A stretch of 64,000 bases of DNA from Burkholderiaceae bacterium (GCA_030123545.1 CP126124.1:620001-684000); one strand, 5' to 3'. Shown: positions 33,674 through 43,122, counted from the stretch's first letter. The notes: generated from the sequence alone by a model not told the origin. Made by a program: numbers and translations.

Positions 33674-35970
33674 AGGCCGCAACCGTCATCGGCAAGAACG
33701 TCCGGCGCGCCGACGTGCTGGAAAAGGTGACCGGCGAGGCGATGTACGTCGCCGACATCGCGCTGCCGGGCCTGCTGTACGCGCGCAGCAAGCGCAGCAA
33801 CGTCGCGCACGCGAATATCCGCCGCATCGATACCAGCCGCGCGCTCGCACTGCCGGGCGTGAAGGCGGTGCTGACGCACGAGAACGTGCCGCGCGTGCTG
33901 CACGCCGGCTCGCCGCATCCGCGTTCCGCGTCGGTCACGCCTGACCAGTACATCCTCGACAACAAGGTGCGCTATTGGGGCGAGACGGTCGCGGTGGTTG
34001 CGGCCGTCAGCGACGAGATCGCCGAGGAGGCGCTGGACCTGATCGAGATCGAATACGAGGAACTGCCGGCGCTGTTCACCGTCGAGGACGCGATGCGCCC
34101 CGACGCGCCGCAGATCCACGACCGCGGATTGGGCGGCAACCTGGTGCTGCCGCCGGTGCGCGTCTCGCGCGGCGACGTCGCGCGCGGCTTCGCCGAGGCC
34201 GACCTGATCGTCGAGGGTGAGTACGAGGGCGGTCGCCCGACGCCGGCCTACATGGAGCCGAACGCCTGCATGTGCCAGTGGGACGGCAACGGCAACCTGA
34301 CGGTCTGGATCTCCACCCAGACCTCGTTCATGGTGCGCGGCATCATGGCCGAGGTGCTGGGGCTGCCGTACCACAAGGTGCGGGTTCTGTGCGACCACAT
34401 GGGTGGCGGCTTCGGCGCGAAGCAGGACCTGTTCCAGAGCGAGTTCCTGTGCGCGCTGCTCGCGCGCGAGACGCGCCGGCCGGTGCGCCTGGAGTACACG
34501 CGCGAGGAAACCTTCCTCGGCGGGCGTTCGCGCCACCCGGTGAAGGTCTGGCTCAAGCAGGGCTTCAAGCGCGACGGCACGATCACCGCGCGCCAGGCAC
34601 GGATGATCTTCAATTCCGGCGCCTACGGCTCGCATGGACCGGGCGTGACCAACGTCGGCACGAACGGTCTGACCTCACTGTACCGCTGCGAGAACGTCGA
34701 ACTCGAAGGCCTCTGCATCTACACGAACAGCCCGATCGCCGGCGCATTCCGCGGCTTCGGCGTGCTGCAGGCCACCTACGCCCTCGACATCCAGATGGAG
34801 GAGGCGGCCGAGAAGTTGGGGCTGGACCCGGCCGAGATGAAGCTGAAGACCGCGGTGCGTGACGGGGACTACGCGCCGTCGGGCCATCCGGTGGTCGGTC
34901 ATGGCCTGCTCGACTGCATACAGCGTGGCATGAAGGAGGTTGGCTGGGCCGAACAGCGCAAGCGCACCCGCGACACCGGGGTGCAGCGCCGCGGCTGGGG
35001 CATAGGCTGCGAAATGCACGGCGCCGGCGCGCAGCCGGCGATCAAGGAGCAGGGCAACGCGATCGTCAAGATGAACGAGGACGGCAGTGTCGTGCTCTTC
35101 ACCGGCGCCGCGAACCTGGGAACTGGCGCGCACTCGACGCTGGCGCAGATCGTCGCGGAAGAGATCGGCCTGAAGTTCGAATCGGTCGCGGTCGTGCATG
35201 GTGACACCGATGTCGTGCCCTGGGACATCGGCGCCTTTGCCAGCCACACCACCTCCATCGCGGGCCGGGCCGCGCAGATGGCCGCGGCCGAGGTCAAGCG
35301 CCAGTTGCTCAAGCATGCCGCCGAGCAGATGGAAGTGGCCGCCGGCGATCTGGAGATCTCGCTCGGCGAGATCCGCGTGCGCGGCACCGACCGAACGATC
35401 AGCGTGCGCGACGCGGTGGCTGCACGGCTCGGCATCCCTTCGCTGCAGTTCGTCGCGAATGCAACCAACGTGCCGCACAAATCCTATTCGTTCGCGGCGC
35501 ATTTCGTCGAGGTGAACGTCGATACCGAGACCGGTCAGATCACCGTGCTGCAGGTGGTGCCGGTGCACGAGATCGGCAAGGTGATCAACCCGATCGCCGC
35601 GGCCGGCCAGATCGAGGGCGGCATTCAGCAGGGTATCGGCCACACGCTGTACGAGGACTACCAGATCGACCTGAAGACCGGGCGTTCGTTGAACGCGAAT
35701 TTCGTCGACTACAAGATGCCGCTGTCGATGGACATGCCGCCGATCCGCACGATCATTCTGGAGACGGCGCCCGATCCCGAAGGCCCATATGGCGCCAAGG
35801 GCATCGGGGAGGATCCGATCGTCGCGATCGGCCCGGCGATCGCCAGCGCCGTCTACGACGCGATCGGCGTGCGCTTCCGCCACTACCCGATCAAGCCCGA
35901 GCAGGTGCTCGCGGCGCTGCGCGCGAAGGAAGTAGCGCGGTCAACGACTGAAGAAGGAGTACACGCATGA
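33670..35970 (+). CDS. molybdenum hydroxylase, molybdopterin-binding catalytic subunit
   Basis: The large subunit (766 residues) that hydroxylates a carbon, usually next to a ring nitrogen or in an aromatic acyl-CoA, with water as the oxygen source. Family motifs are MGGGFGAKQD, AFRGFGVLQATYALD and the catalytic glutamate E714 in AKGIGEDPIVAIGPA. The proportions resemble HcrA, nicotinate dehydrogenase and furoyl-CoA dehydrogenase large subunits; I cannot choose among substrates. No dedicated XdhC-type maturation gene is in the cluster. The stop overlaps the CobW gene start. Confidence 0.9.
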   Translation: MKAATVIGKNVRRADVLEKVTGEAMYVADIALPGLLYARSKRSNVAHANIRRIDTSRALALPGVKAVLTHENVPRVLHAGSPHPRSASVTPDQYILDNKVRYWGETVAVVAAVSDEIAEEALDLIEIEYEELPALFTVEDAMRPDAPQIHDRGLGGNLVLPPVRVSRGDVARGFAEADLIVEGEYEGGRPTPAYMEPNACMCQWDGNGNLTVWISTQTSFMVRGIMAEVLGLPYHKVRVLCDHMGGGFGAKQDLFQSEFLCALLARETRRPVRLEYTREETFLGGRSRHPVKVWLKQGFKRDGTITARQARMIFNSGAYGSHGPGVTNVGTNGLTSLYRCENVELEGLCIYTNSPIAGAFRGFGVLQATYALDIQMEEAAEKLGLDPAEMKLKTAVRDGDYAPSGHPVVGHGLLDCIQRGMKEVGWAEQRKRTRDTGVQRRGWGIGCEMHGAGAQPAIKEQGNAIVKMNEDGSVVLFTGAANLGTGAHSTLAQIVAEEIGLKFESVAVVHGDTDVVPWDIGAFASHTTSIAGRAAQMAAAEVKRQLLKHAAEQMEVAAGDLEISLGEIRVRGTDRTISVRDAVAARLGIPSLQFVANATNVPHKSYSFAAHFVEVNVDTETGQITVLQVVPVHEIGKVINPIAAAGQIEGGIQQGIGHTLYEDYQIDLKTGRSLNANFVDYKMPLSMDMPPIRTIILETAPDPEGPYGAKGIGEDPIVAIGPAIASAVYDAIGVRFRHYPIKPEQVLAALRAKEVARSTTEEGVHA

Positions 35971-37091
35971 ATCACCACGATGAACGGCACGCTGCGCAGC
36001 GACCGGTGCCGGTCACCATCCTGACCGGATTTCTGGGCGCGGGCAAAACCACGCTGCTGAACCACATCCTGACCGAGAAGCACGGTCACCGGATCGCGGT
36101 GATCGAAAACGAGTTCGGCGAGGTCGACGTCGACTCGGACCTGGTGCTGGCTTCCGATGAGGAGATCTTTCAGGTCGCGAACGGCTGCATCTGCTGCGTG
36201 GTCGACGTGCGCAACGACCTGGTGGAGATCCTGCAGAAGCTGCTTGCGCGCAAGGACCAGTTCGACCACATCCTGGTCGAGACCAGCGGCCTGGCCGACC
36301 CGTCGCCGGTCGCCGCGACCTTCTTCATGGACAACGAAGTGGCTAAGAAGGTCGTGCTCGACGGCGTGGTCACGCTGGTCGACGCGGTCCATGTGCAGCC
36401 GCACCTGGACGACGAGGCCCTGGCCGAGTACGACAACCAGGCGGTTACGCAGATCGTGGTGGCTGACCGGATCCTGCTGAACAAGGCCGATCTGGTCGAG
36501 CCGGCGCAACTCGTCGAGCTCGAACGCCGCATCCGCACGCTGAACGCCGGCGCGCCGATCCTGCGCACCGTGCAGGCGAAGGTCGATCTGTCGCAGATCC
36601 TGGGCCTGCAGTCGTTCGAGGCCGACGCACTGGCGATGACCGATCCTGATTTTCTCGATGAAGCGCATGACCATCGCCACAGTGCCGACCATGTCTGCGA
36701 CGAGCATTGCGACCATGCGCAGGGGCACGACGACGCGGACGGGCTGGCCTCGCACACTCACGACCCTTCGGTCGGTTCCGCCTCGTTCGTGTTCGACCGC
36801 CCGTTTGACGCCGGGCGGTTGATGCACAGCCTCGACAGGCTGCTGGCGGCGAGCGGCGACGACATCTACCGGGTCAAGGGCATTTTGCATGTGCAGGGCG
36901 ATGAACGGCGCCACGTGCTGCAGGGCGTGCACCGCATTCTCGAACTGAAGGCCTCGATGCCCTGGTGGGACGAGACGCCCGCGAGCAAGCTGGTGTTCAT
37001 CGGCCGCCACCTGCAGGCTGACACGCTGCGTGCCCTGCTGGAAGCCTGCCTGGTCGCCCCCGAGTTTCATGAGGCACTGGAAGCCGCCTGA
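35967..37091 (+). CDS. CobW/COG0523 family GTPase, putative metal chaperone
   Basis: A G3E GTPase (374 residues) of the kind that inserts metals into client enzymes. It has Walker A GFLGAGKTT (21-29), the metal-binding CICC motif (C74, C76, C77), a Walker B-type VETSGLADP, and NKAD for guanine specificity. Between the GTPase and C-terminal domains lies a His/Cys/Asp-rich loop (about 225-260, with HDHRHSADH and CDEHCDHAQGHDD). Its coupling to the hydroxylase genes and position before two metal-dependent amidohydrolases suggest it delivers zinc or another metal to them. Confidence 0.88.
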   Translation: MNHHDERHAAQRPVPVTILTGFLGAGKTTLLNHILTEKHGHRIAVIENEFGEVDVDSDLVLASDEEIFQVANGCICCVVDVRNDLVEILQKLLARKDQFDHILVETSGLADPSPVAATFFMDNEVAKKVVLDGVVTLVDAVHVQPHLDDEALAEYDNQAVTQIVVADRILLNKADLVEPAQLVELERRIRTLNAGAPILRTVQAKVDLSQILGLQSFEADALAMTDPDFLDEAHDHRHSADHVCDEHCDHAQGHDDADGLASHTHDPSVGSASFVFDRPFDAGRLMHSLDRLLAASGDDIYRVKGILHVQGDERRHVLQGVHRILELKASMPWWDETPASKLVFIGRHLQADTLRALLEACLVAPEFHEALEAA

Positions 37092-37132
37092 AGCGCTTCA
37101 AACCTGTCATTTCAGAAGAGGAGTTCACATCC

Positions 37133-38068
37133 ATGATCATCGACATCAGCTGCTACGCCACCGACCAGGTCGACCTGGCCTGGTGGCACGACGGCGACCC
37201 GTACACGGTCGACCGCCTGCTCGAGACGATGGACGGCCCGTATTTCGTCAACGGCAAGCCGCGCCGCATCGACAAGGCCTTCATCCAGCCGCCGCAGGGC
37301 AACACCATCTACACCTGGACCGACGGCGAGCTGTCGGGCCGCGAGTCGATCGATACCTACATGGCCTACACGCTCAAGTGCGTGCAGCAGCACCCGGACC
37401 GCTTTATCGGCTGCTTCGTCTACAACCCGCGCTGCGGCGTGCAGAACGGCCTTGAGGCGATGGAGCGCTACGTCAAGGAGCACGGCTTCAAGATGGTCCA
37501 GTTGCAGGCCAACATGCACGCCTACCGGCCCGATCGCGCGCTCGACTGGGTCCGACCGGCGCTCAAGAAGTGCGCCGAGCTCGGCGTGGTGGTCAAGCTG
37601 CACACCGGCGACGGCCCGTACAGCATCCCGACCGAGTGGGTGCCGATGATCAAGGAGTTCCCGACCGTGAACTTCATCATGGCGCACTTCGGCGTGCAGA
37701 CCGGCGGCGTCTACTGCTTCGAGCCCTACCAGTGGGCGATGGAACTGCCCAACGTGTACGTCGAATCCGGCTGGTGCCTGCAGTCACGCATCGTCGAATT
37801 CGCCAAGACCCTGCCCAAGCACAAGATCCTGTTCGGCTCCGACACACCGCCGAATGAACCCGGCATGTGGCTGCGCCTGCTGGAAGTGCTGTGCAGCAAC
37901 CCGCCGCAGGGCCTGAACCTGGACGAGGACACGCTGGAGGACTATCTCGGCAACAACATCGCCCGGATGATCGGCATCGAGCCGACCCCCGTGCCGAAGA
38001 CCTTTGCGGAAGCCGAGAAGCATCTTGGCCGCAAGGTCGAACCCCAACCCGTGATCGGCCTGTATTGA
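37133..38068 (+). CDS. amidohydrolase-2 (ACMSD-type) family protein lacking the HxH motif
   Basis: A TIM-barrel protein of 311 residues, clearly paralogous to the next gene: both share NGKPRRID, NMH-YRPDRALDW, HTGDGP and DEDTLEDYLGNNIAR. Where the paralogue has DTHLH (metal ligands H6 and H8) this one has DISCY, so both N-terminal histidines are lost. The later ligands (HTGDG, AHFG, GSDTPPNEP) remain. It may be a non-catalytic partner in a hetero-oligomer, or use an altered metal site. The start at 37133 has AGAGGAG 12 bp upstream. Confidence 0.88.
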   Translation: MIIDISCYATDQVDLAWWHDGDPYTVDRLLETMDGPYFVNGKPRRIDKAFIQPPQGNTIYTWTDGELSGRESIDTYMAYTLKCVQQHPDRFIGCFVYNPRCGVQNGLEAMERYVKEHGFKMVQLQANMHAYRPDRALDWVRPALKKCAELGVVVKLHTGDGPYSIPTEWVPMIKEFPTVNFIMAHFGVQTGGVYCFEPYQWAMELPNVYVESGWCLQSRIVEFAKTLPKHKILFGSDTPPNEPGMWLRLLEVLCSNPPQGLNLDEDTLEDYLGNNIARMIGIEPTPVPKTFAEAEKHLGRKVEPQPVIGLY

Positions 38069-38091
38069 AACCCGGCCCCGGAGACTGAAAC

Positions 38092-39006
38092 ATGATCATC
38101 GATACTCACCTGCACCCCACGAACCTGGTCGACGAGGCCTGGCGCCACACCGGCACGCCGTTCAACGGCGAGCGCATGCTCAAGCTGATGGACGGACCCT
38201 ACATGATCAACGGCAAGCCGCGCCGCATCGACATGGGCTTCATCATGCCGCCGCCGGGCAATACCGGCTACCGCGACGGCAACCGCCGCGGCCGCGACGG
38301 CATCCGCGACTACATGGCCTACATCGCCGAGCTCACGCAGAAGTACCCGGACCGTTTCATCGGCAACTTTCTCTACAACCCGCGCTGGGGCCCGGAGAAT
38401 GGCGCCGCCGAAATCGAGTTCCATCACAAGGAGTACGGCTTCAAGATGTTGAAGCTGCACGCCAACATGCATGGTTACCGGCCTGATCGCGCGCTCGACT
38501 GGCTGCGCCCGGCGATGAAGATGTGCGCGAAGTACAACATCATCGTGTTGATCCACACCGGCGACGGGCCGTTCACGATCCCGACGATGTTCTATCCGAT
38601 CATCCGCGAGTTCCCGATGGTGAACTTCGTGATCGCGCACTTCGGCATCCAGACCGGCGGCAACTACTCGTTCGAGACCTTCTGGATGGCGATGGACACG
38701 CCGAACGTGTACGTCGAATCGGGCTGGTGCTTCCAGGCCCGCATCGCGGAATTCGCGAAGGAACTGCCGCGCCACAAGCTGGTGTTCGGCACCGACAGCC
38801 CGCCGAACGAACCCGGCATGTGGTTGCGCGAACTCGAGATGCTGTGCAAGCCGCCGCCGCACGGCAACGGCATCGACGAGGATACGCTGGAGGATTACCT
38901 CGGCAACAACATTGCCCGACTGGCCGGCATCAAGACGACGCCGCCGCCGCGCAACCTCGAAGAGGCCAAGCTGCGGTTGACCGACACCTACGCGAAGCTG
39001 CCCTGA
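38092..39006 (+). CDS. amidohydrolase-2 (ACMSD-type) family hydrolase or decarboxylase
   Basis: A 304-residue TIM-barrel enzyme with a complete metal site: H6 and H8 in DTHLH, a histidine in LIHTGDG, another in VIAHFG and an aspartate in GTDSPPNEP. The family includes aminocarboxymuconate semialdehyde decarboxylase, gamma-resorcylate decarboxylase, isoorotate decarboxylase and various hydrolases, so both C-C and C-N chemistry are possible. The gene follows its metal-site-deficient paralogue by 23 bp, and its stop overlaps the ubiD start (TGATG). Confidence 0.88.
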   Translation: MIIDTHLHPTNLVDEAWRHTGTPFNGERMLKLMDGPYMINGKPRRIDMGFIMPPPGNTGYRDGNRRGRDGIRDYMAYIAELTQKYPDRFIGNFLYNPRWGPENGAAEIEFHHKEYGFKMLKLHANMHGYRPDRALDWLRPAMKMCAKYNIIVLIHTGDGPFTIPTMFYPIIREFPMVNFVIAHFGIQTGGNYSFETFWMAMDTPNVYVESGWCFQARIAEFAKELPRHKLVFGTDSPPNEPGMWLRELEMLCKPPPHGNGIDEDTLEDYLGNNIARLAGIKTTPPPRNLEEAKLRLTDTYAKLP

Positions 39007-40400
39007 TGAACCGCCGCGCCGATCCGCTGGCCGACACCGGCCAGGACCTGCATCGCTTCATCGCCGCGTACCGCGAGCATTTCCCCGAGGATCTGCTCAC
39101 GGTGCGCGAGGCGGTGGGGCGCGATCAGGACGTCACCGCCGCCGTCTGGGCGCTGGCCGCGCAGGGGCGCCATCCGGCGCTGCTGTTCGAGCAGGTGCAG
39201 GGCCTCGGCGTGCCGCTGGTCACCAACCTTTTCGCCTCGCGCGAACGGGTCGGCCGCATGCTAGGCGGCGTGCCCGCCGCCGGCATTCACGCCGAATACC
39301 AGGCGCGCAGCCGACGCATGGTGGCGCCGCGCGAGGTGAGCCAGGGCGCGGTGACCGAGGTCGTGCAAAGCGAGGGCTTCGACCTTGCCAGCGTGCCGAC
39401 GATCAAGCACTTCGCGACCGATCGCGGGCCGTACATCACGAACGCGGTGATGGTCGCCGAGGACCGCGAACACGGCATCGGCAACGTCAGTTACCACCGC
39501 TCGATGCTGAACGGTCCGCAGACCATCGGCACCAGCCTGCATTCGCGCGGACACCTGTGGCGCATGCTGCAGGCCCAGGCCGCGCGCGGCAAGCCGCTGC
39601 CGGTGGCGATGGTGATTGGCGCGCATCCGCTGTTCATGCTGGCCGCCGCCGCGCGGCTGCCGTACGGCGTGGACGAGCGCGATGTCGCTGGCGGCCTGTT
39701 CGGCGCTGCCTTGGACGTGGTGCGCACGCCGCGTTACGGCATCGCGGTGCCGGCGCATGCCGAGTTCGTGCTCGAAGGCGTGATCGATCCGAAGGCGAAG
39801 TCTGAGGAAGGCCCGTTCGGCGAGTTCACCGGCTATTCGTCGGACCGCTCGACGCACAACCTGTTCCGTGTCGAGACGCTGATGCGCAGGCGCGATCCCT
39901 GGCTGCTGGACGTGGTCGGGGGCAATTCGGCCGAGCACCTGAACCTCGGGCGGATTCCGCGCGAGTCCGAGATGGTCGAGAAGCTCAAGGAGCGCTTCCC
40001 CGGCGTGACCGCGGTGCATTACCCGAGTTCCGGCACGCATTTCCACGCCTATGTTGCGCTCAAGCAGAGCCGTCCCGGCGAGGCGCGGCAGGTGATGCTC
40101 GGCCTGCTCGGCTGGGATCCGTACCTGAAGACCGTGGTCGCGGTCGACGAGGACGTCGACATCACCCGTGACGAGGAGGTGCTGTGGGCGATCGCGACGC
40201 ATCTGCAGCCGCACCTGGACGTGGTGGTGGTCGACGGCTTGCCCGGCAGCGCGCTCGATCCGTCGGCGTCCGGCGCCGGTACGACCTCGCGCATGGGACT
40301 GGATGCGACGCGCGGGCCGAACTTCGAGGGTATACGCGCACGCATCGACGAGGCCGCGATGGCGCGCGCCGCTGCGCTGCTGGCGCGTGCGACGCCCTGA
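39006..40400 (+). CDS. UbiD-family prFMN-dependent decarboxylase
   Basis: UbiD enzymes reversibly decarboxylate unsaturated or (hetero)aromatic acids with prFMN. The 464-residue protein has the catalytic Glu-rich segment SEEGPFGEFTGY (E267, E268, E273) and the cofactor/metal-binding part GNVSYHRSMLN. The N-terminus (DLHRFIAAYREHF, then ALLFEQVQG) looks like the group containing HmfF (furandicarboxylate) and PA0254 (pyrrole-2-carboxylate). That similarity is by eye only. With the UbiX-type enzyme at 31690, the pair is self-sufficient. Confidence 0.9.
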   Translation: MNRRADPLADTGQDLHRFIAAYREHFPEDLLTVREAVGRDQDVTAAVWALAAQGRHPALLFEQVQGLGVPLVTNLFASRERVGRMLGGVPAAGIHAEYQARSRRMVAPREVSQGAVTEVVQSEGFDLASVPTIKHFATDRGPYITNAVMVAEDREHGIGNVSYHRSMLNGPQTIGTSLHSRGHLWRMLQAQAARGKPLPVAMVIGAHPLFMLAAAARLPYGVDERDVAGGLFGAALDVVRTPRYGIAVPAHAEFVLEGVIDPKAKSEEGPFGEFTGYSSDRSTHNLFRVETLMRRRDPWLLDVVGGNSAEHLNLGRIPRESEMVEKLKERFPGVTAVHYPSSGTHFHAYVALKQSRPGEARQVMLGLLGWDPYLKTVVAVDEDVDITRDEEVLWAIATHLQPHLDVVVVDGLPGSALDPSASGAGTTSRMGLDATRGPNFEGIRARIDEAAMARAAALLARATP

Positions 40401-40492
40401 GATGCTCCCGCTGTGGAGAAAGATGTCTATCTGAAACGTCGTGATGCATTAATAGCATTATTCGATTTTGAAAAGAGAATGAAGGAGATTCC
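40401..40492 (+). promoter_or_regulatory. AT-rich region before the NCS2 permease gene
   Basis: After the UbiD stop, 92 bp separate the permease; the second half is markedly AT-rich (GCATTAATAGCATTATTCG, then TTTTGAAAAG) with GAAGGAGA 7 bp before the ATG at 40493. It is the first sizeable gap after the tightly packed front half of the cluster, so a secondary promoter is plausible. No definite -35/-10 pair is assigned. Confidence 0.4.
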
Positions 40493-41926
40493 ATGACCGA
40501 TATTGCGACCTCTGCCGCGGCACCTGTGAATGAACGGCTTCCGATCACACGATTGATTCCGCTCGGTCTGCAGCACGTGCTCGTGATGTATTCGAGCACG
40601 ATTGCCGTCCCGTTCATCGTTGCCGCCGGACTCAATCTTCCGAAGGCAGACATCGTTCATCTGGTGGCTGCCGACCTGTTGCTATGCGGAATCGGCACGA
40701 TTCTGCAGTCGCTGCGCATCTGGAAAGTCGGTGCCCAGATGCCGCTTGTCGTCGGCGCATCGTTCAATCTGGTGGCGCCGATGATCGTCATCGGAAACGG
40801 ATTCAATTTGCAGGTTCTTTATGGATCGATTCTGACGTCCGGCATATTGGTGTTCCTGATCGCGCCGTATTTCACCAAACTGTTGCGATTCTTTCCGCCA
40901 CTTGTCATCGGCGTGGCCATCACACTGATCGGTATCAATCTGATTCCTGCCGGCCTCGGGTTGATCTTCGGTCGGAATCCGGCGAGCCCGGACTATGCGG
41001 CGCCGCTGAATCTTTCGATCGCAGCCATTTCGATGGCACTGGTTGTATTTTTCTATCGAATCTTGCCGGAGCGCTGGGCCCAGTTGTCGATCTTGATATC
41101 GATGGCGCTTGGGATACTCGTCGCATACTTCTTGGGCGCGATGAATGTCAGCGGCATCGTCAGCGGTCCGGTCATCGCCCCGCCAAAAGCGTTTTACTTT
41201 GGGTGGCCGCAATTCAATGTGGTTGCCATACTGTCCTTGCTGGTGGTCTGGCTCGTGATGATGATCGAATCGGTCGGGCAGATCGTGGCCGTGGGCAAGA
41301 TCGTCCATAAGCGCGCGAAGCCGTCGACGGTGGCCAGTGCGCTGCGCGTGGACGGATTGATGACGGCCCTGGGCGGTGTTTTTCAGAGCTTTGGCTACAT
41401 CACGTTCACCCAGAATGTGGGCGTTGTGTCTCTGACGGGCGTTAAATCTAGGTTCGTCACGGTGACGGCCGGGATTATTCTCGTGATACTCAGTGTCTTT
41501 CCGATTCTCGGCCGGTTCGTTGCCGCCGTCCCGAATGCGGTGCTTGGCGGTGTGACCTTGATCATGTTCTCGACGGTTGCCGTGATCGGTATTCAGATAC
41601 TGGCTCGAATTGATTTCGACAAAATCGGAAACATCGTTGCCGTAGCGCTGTCGCTTGGCCTCGGAACGATACCGGTGCTAGCACCGCACGCTTACGACAA
41701 ATTCCCGCACCAAATCCAGTTGTTCATGCACAGCGGCGTTGCGGTGGGGTCGGTGACGGTGATATTGCTGAACCTGATTTTCAATTACTGGGTGAAGGAT
41801 CGTCCGGCGGAAGATGCTGATGATCCATTTGCAATGATCAGTGAGAATGATGTTGATCTGCCGGTGATAGAGGCCCCTGGGATCAACCGGTCCGTCCGGG
41901 ATCGGCAATCGGGTGGCCACGCCTAG
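40493..41926 (+). CDS. NCS2 family nucleobase permease (xanthine/urate/uracil type)
   Basis: A 477-residue inner-membrane proton symporter with about 14 membrane segments. Family signatures are the glutamate in MMIESVGQ and the NAT motif QNVGVVSLTGVKSR. NCS2 carriers take up uracil, xanthine or urate, which hints at an N-heterocyclic substrate for this cluster. The coding sequence uses many A/T-ending codons, unlike the strongly GC-ending genes on both sides, which points to a separate origin. Confidence 0.88.
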   Translation: MTDIATSAAAPVNERLPITRLIPLGLQHVLVMYSSTIAVPFIVAAGLNLPKADIVHLVAADLLLCGIGTILQSLRIWKVGAQMPLVVGASFNLVAPMIVIGNGFNLQVLYGSILTSGILVFLIAPYFTKLLRFFPPLVIGVAITLIGINLIPAGLGLIFGRNPASPDYAAPLNLSIAAISMALVVFFYRILPERWAQLSILISMALGILVAYFLGAMNVSGIVSGPVIAPPKAFYFGWPQFNVVAILSLLVVWLVMMIESVGQIVAVGKIVHKRAKPSTVASALRVDGLMTALGGVFQSFGYITFTQNVGVVSLTGVKSRFVTVTAGIILVILSVFPILGRFVAAVPNAVLGGVTLIMFSTVAVIGIQILARIDFDKIGNIVAVALSLGLGTIPVLAPHAYDKFPHQIQLFMHSGVAVGSVTVILLNLIFNYWVKDRPAEDADDPFAMISENDVDLPVIEAPGINRSVRDRQSGGHA

Positions 41927-41957
41927 TTGCCGATATCCGTCCGGGAGAAACTCCGCA

Positions 41958-43055
41958 ATGACCTCACGCAGAGCCACCGTCAGAATTCTGACGGTGGCAC
42001 TGGGTTCTTCGGCGCTGCCGCTCGCATCGATGCGCTCGGCGCTCGCAGCCGAGCCGGTGAAGGTTGCGTTCGTCTACGACAGCCCGATCGCCGACGCCGG
42101 CTGGAACTACCAGCACGACCTGGGCCGCCGCGAACTGGAAAAGAATCTCGGCGGCCAAGTGATCACGAAGACGATAGAGAACGTGCCCGAGAGCGCCGAT
42201 TCGGAGCGGGTGTTCCGCGACCTCGCGACAAGCGGTCACAAGCTGATCTTCGGCACCACCTTCGGCTACATGAACTACATCGTCAAGGCCGCGAAGGACC
42301 AGCCTGCAACCGACTTCGAACACTGCACCGGCTACAAGACCAGCAAGAACCTCGGCGTCTACAGCGGCCGGTTCTACGAGGGGCGCTACCTGACCGGCAT
42401 CGCGGCCGGCGCGATGACGAAGTCGAACATCCTCGGCTACGTCGCAGCGTTTCCGATCCCCGTGGTGCTGATGGAAATCAACGCATACATCCGCGGCGCG
42501 CGCAGCGTGAACCCGAAGGCCGAACTGCGCGTGATCTGGATCAACACCTGGTACGACCCGGGCAAGGAGCGCGCCGCCGCGACTGCGCTGATCGCGCAGG
42601 GTGCGGACGTGCTCACCCACCACACCAACTCGACCGCGGTCGCGCAGACCGCGGAGGAGAAGGGCGTCTGGGTCTGCCCCTACGACTCCGACCAGCACAA
42701 GTACGCGCCGACCCGGCAGTTGACCGCGACCATGCAGGTCTGGGGCGGCTATTACACGGACCGGGTGCGGCGCCTGATCGCCGGCAACTGGACCGCGGAC
42801 AACACCTGGGGCGGGATCGGCCAGGGCATGGTCGACATCGCACCACTCAATCCAAAGATCCCGTCCGAAGTGCGCGCGAAGATCGTGCAGAGCAAGGCCG
42901 ACATTGCGTCCGGCGCGCTGTCGCCATTCGCCGGTCCGGTCGTCGATCAGGGCGGCAAGACGCGCGTGCCTGCCGGTCAAAACATGACCGACGACGCGCT
43001 CGGCCAGATGAACTACTACGTCGAGGGCGTTGCCGGCAGGTTGCCGAAAAGCTGA
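41958..43055 (+). CDS. BMP-family substrate-binding protein
   Basis: A periplasmic binding protein of the basic membrane protein/PnrA type, whose known members bind nucleosides, nucleobases or related ligands. The start at 41958 (GGGAGA upstream) gives a twin-arginine-like signal (TSRRATVRILTVALG, cleaved near ALAAEP) and 365 residues. Core motifs are VAFVYDSPIADAGWNYQHD and a WYDPGKER segment shared with the next gene. No ABC ATPase or permease gene accompanies it. Confidence 0.88.
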   Translation: MTSRRATVRILTVALGSSALPLASMRSALAAEPVKVAFVYDSPIADAGWNYQHDLGRRELEKNLGGQVITKTIENVPESADSERVFRDLATSGHKLIFGTTFGYMNYIVKAAKDQPATDFEHCTGYKTSKNLGVYSGRFYEGRYLTGIAAGAMTKSNILGYVAAFPIPVVLMEINAYIRGARSVNPKAELRVIWINTWYDPGKERAAATALIAQGADVLTHHTNSTAVAQTAEEKGVWVCPYDSDQHKYAPTRQLTATMQVWGGYYTDRVRRLIAGNWTADNTWGGIGQGMVDIAPLNPKIPSEVRAKIVQSKADIASGALSPFAGPVVDQGGKTRVPAGQNMTDDALGQMNYYVEGVAGRLPKS

Positions 43056-43122
43056 GCGATCGCTGCCGGTCCCATTTTCATTTCCCGTTCCACAACCCGT
43101 CCAATACCAGGAGACAACCGTC

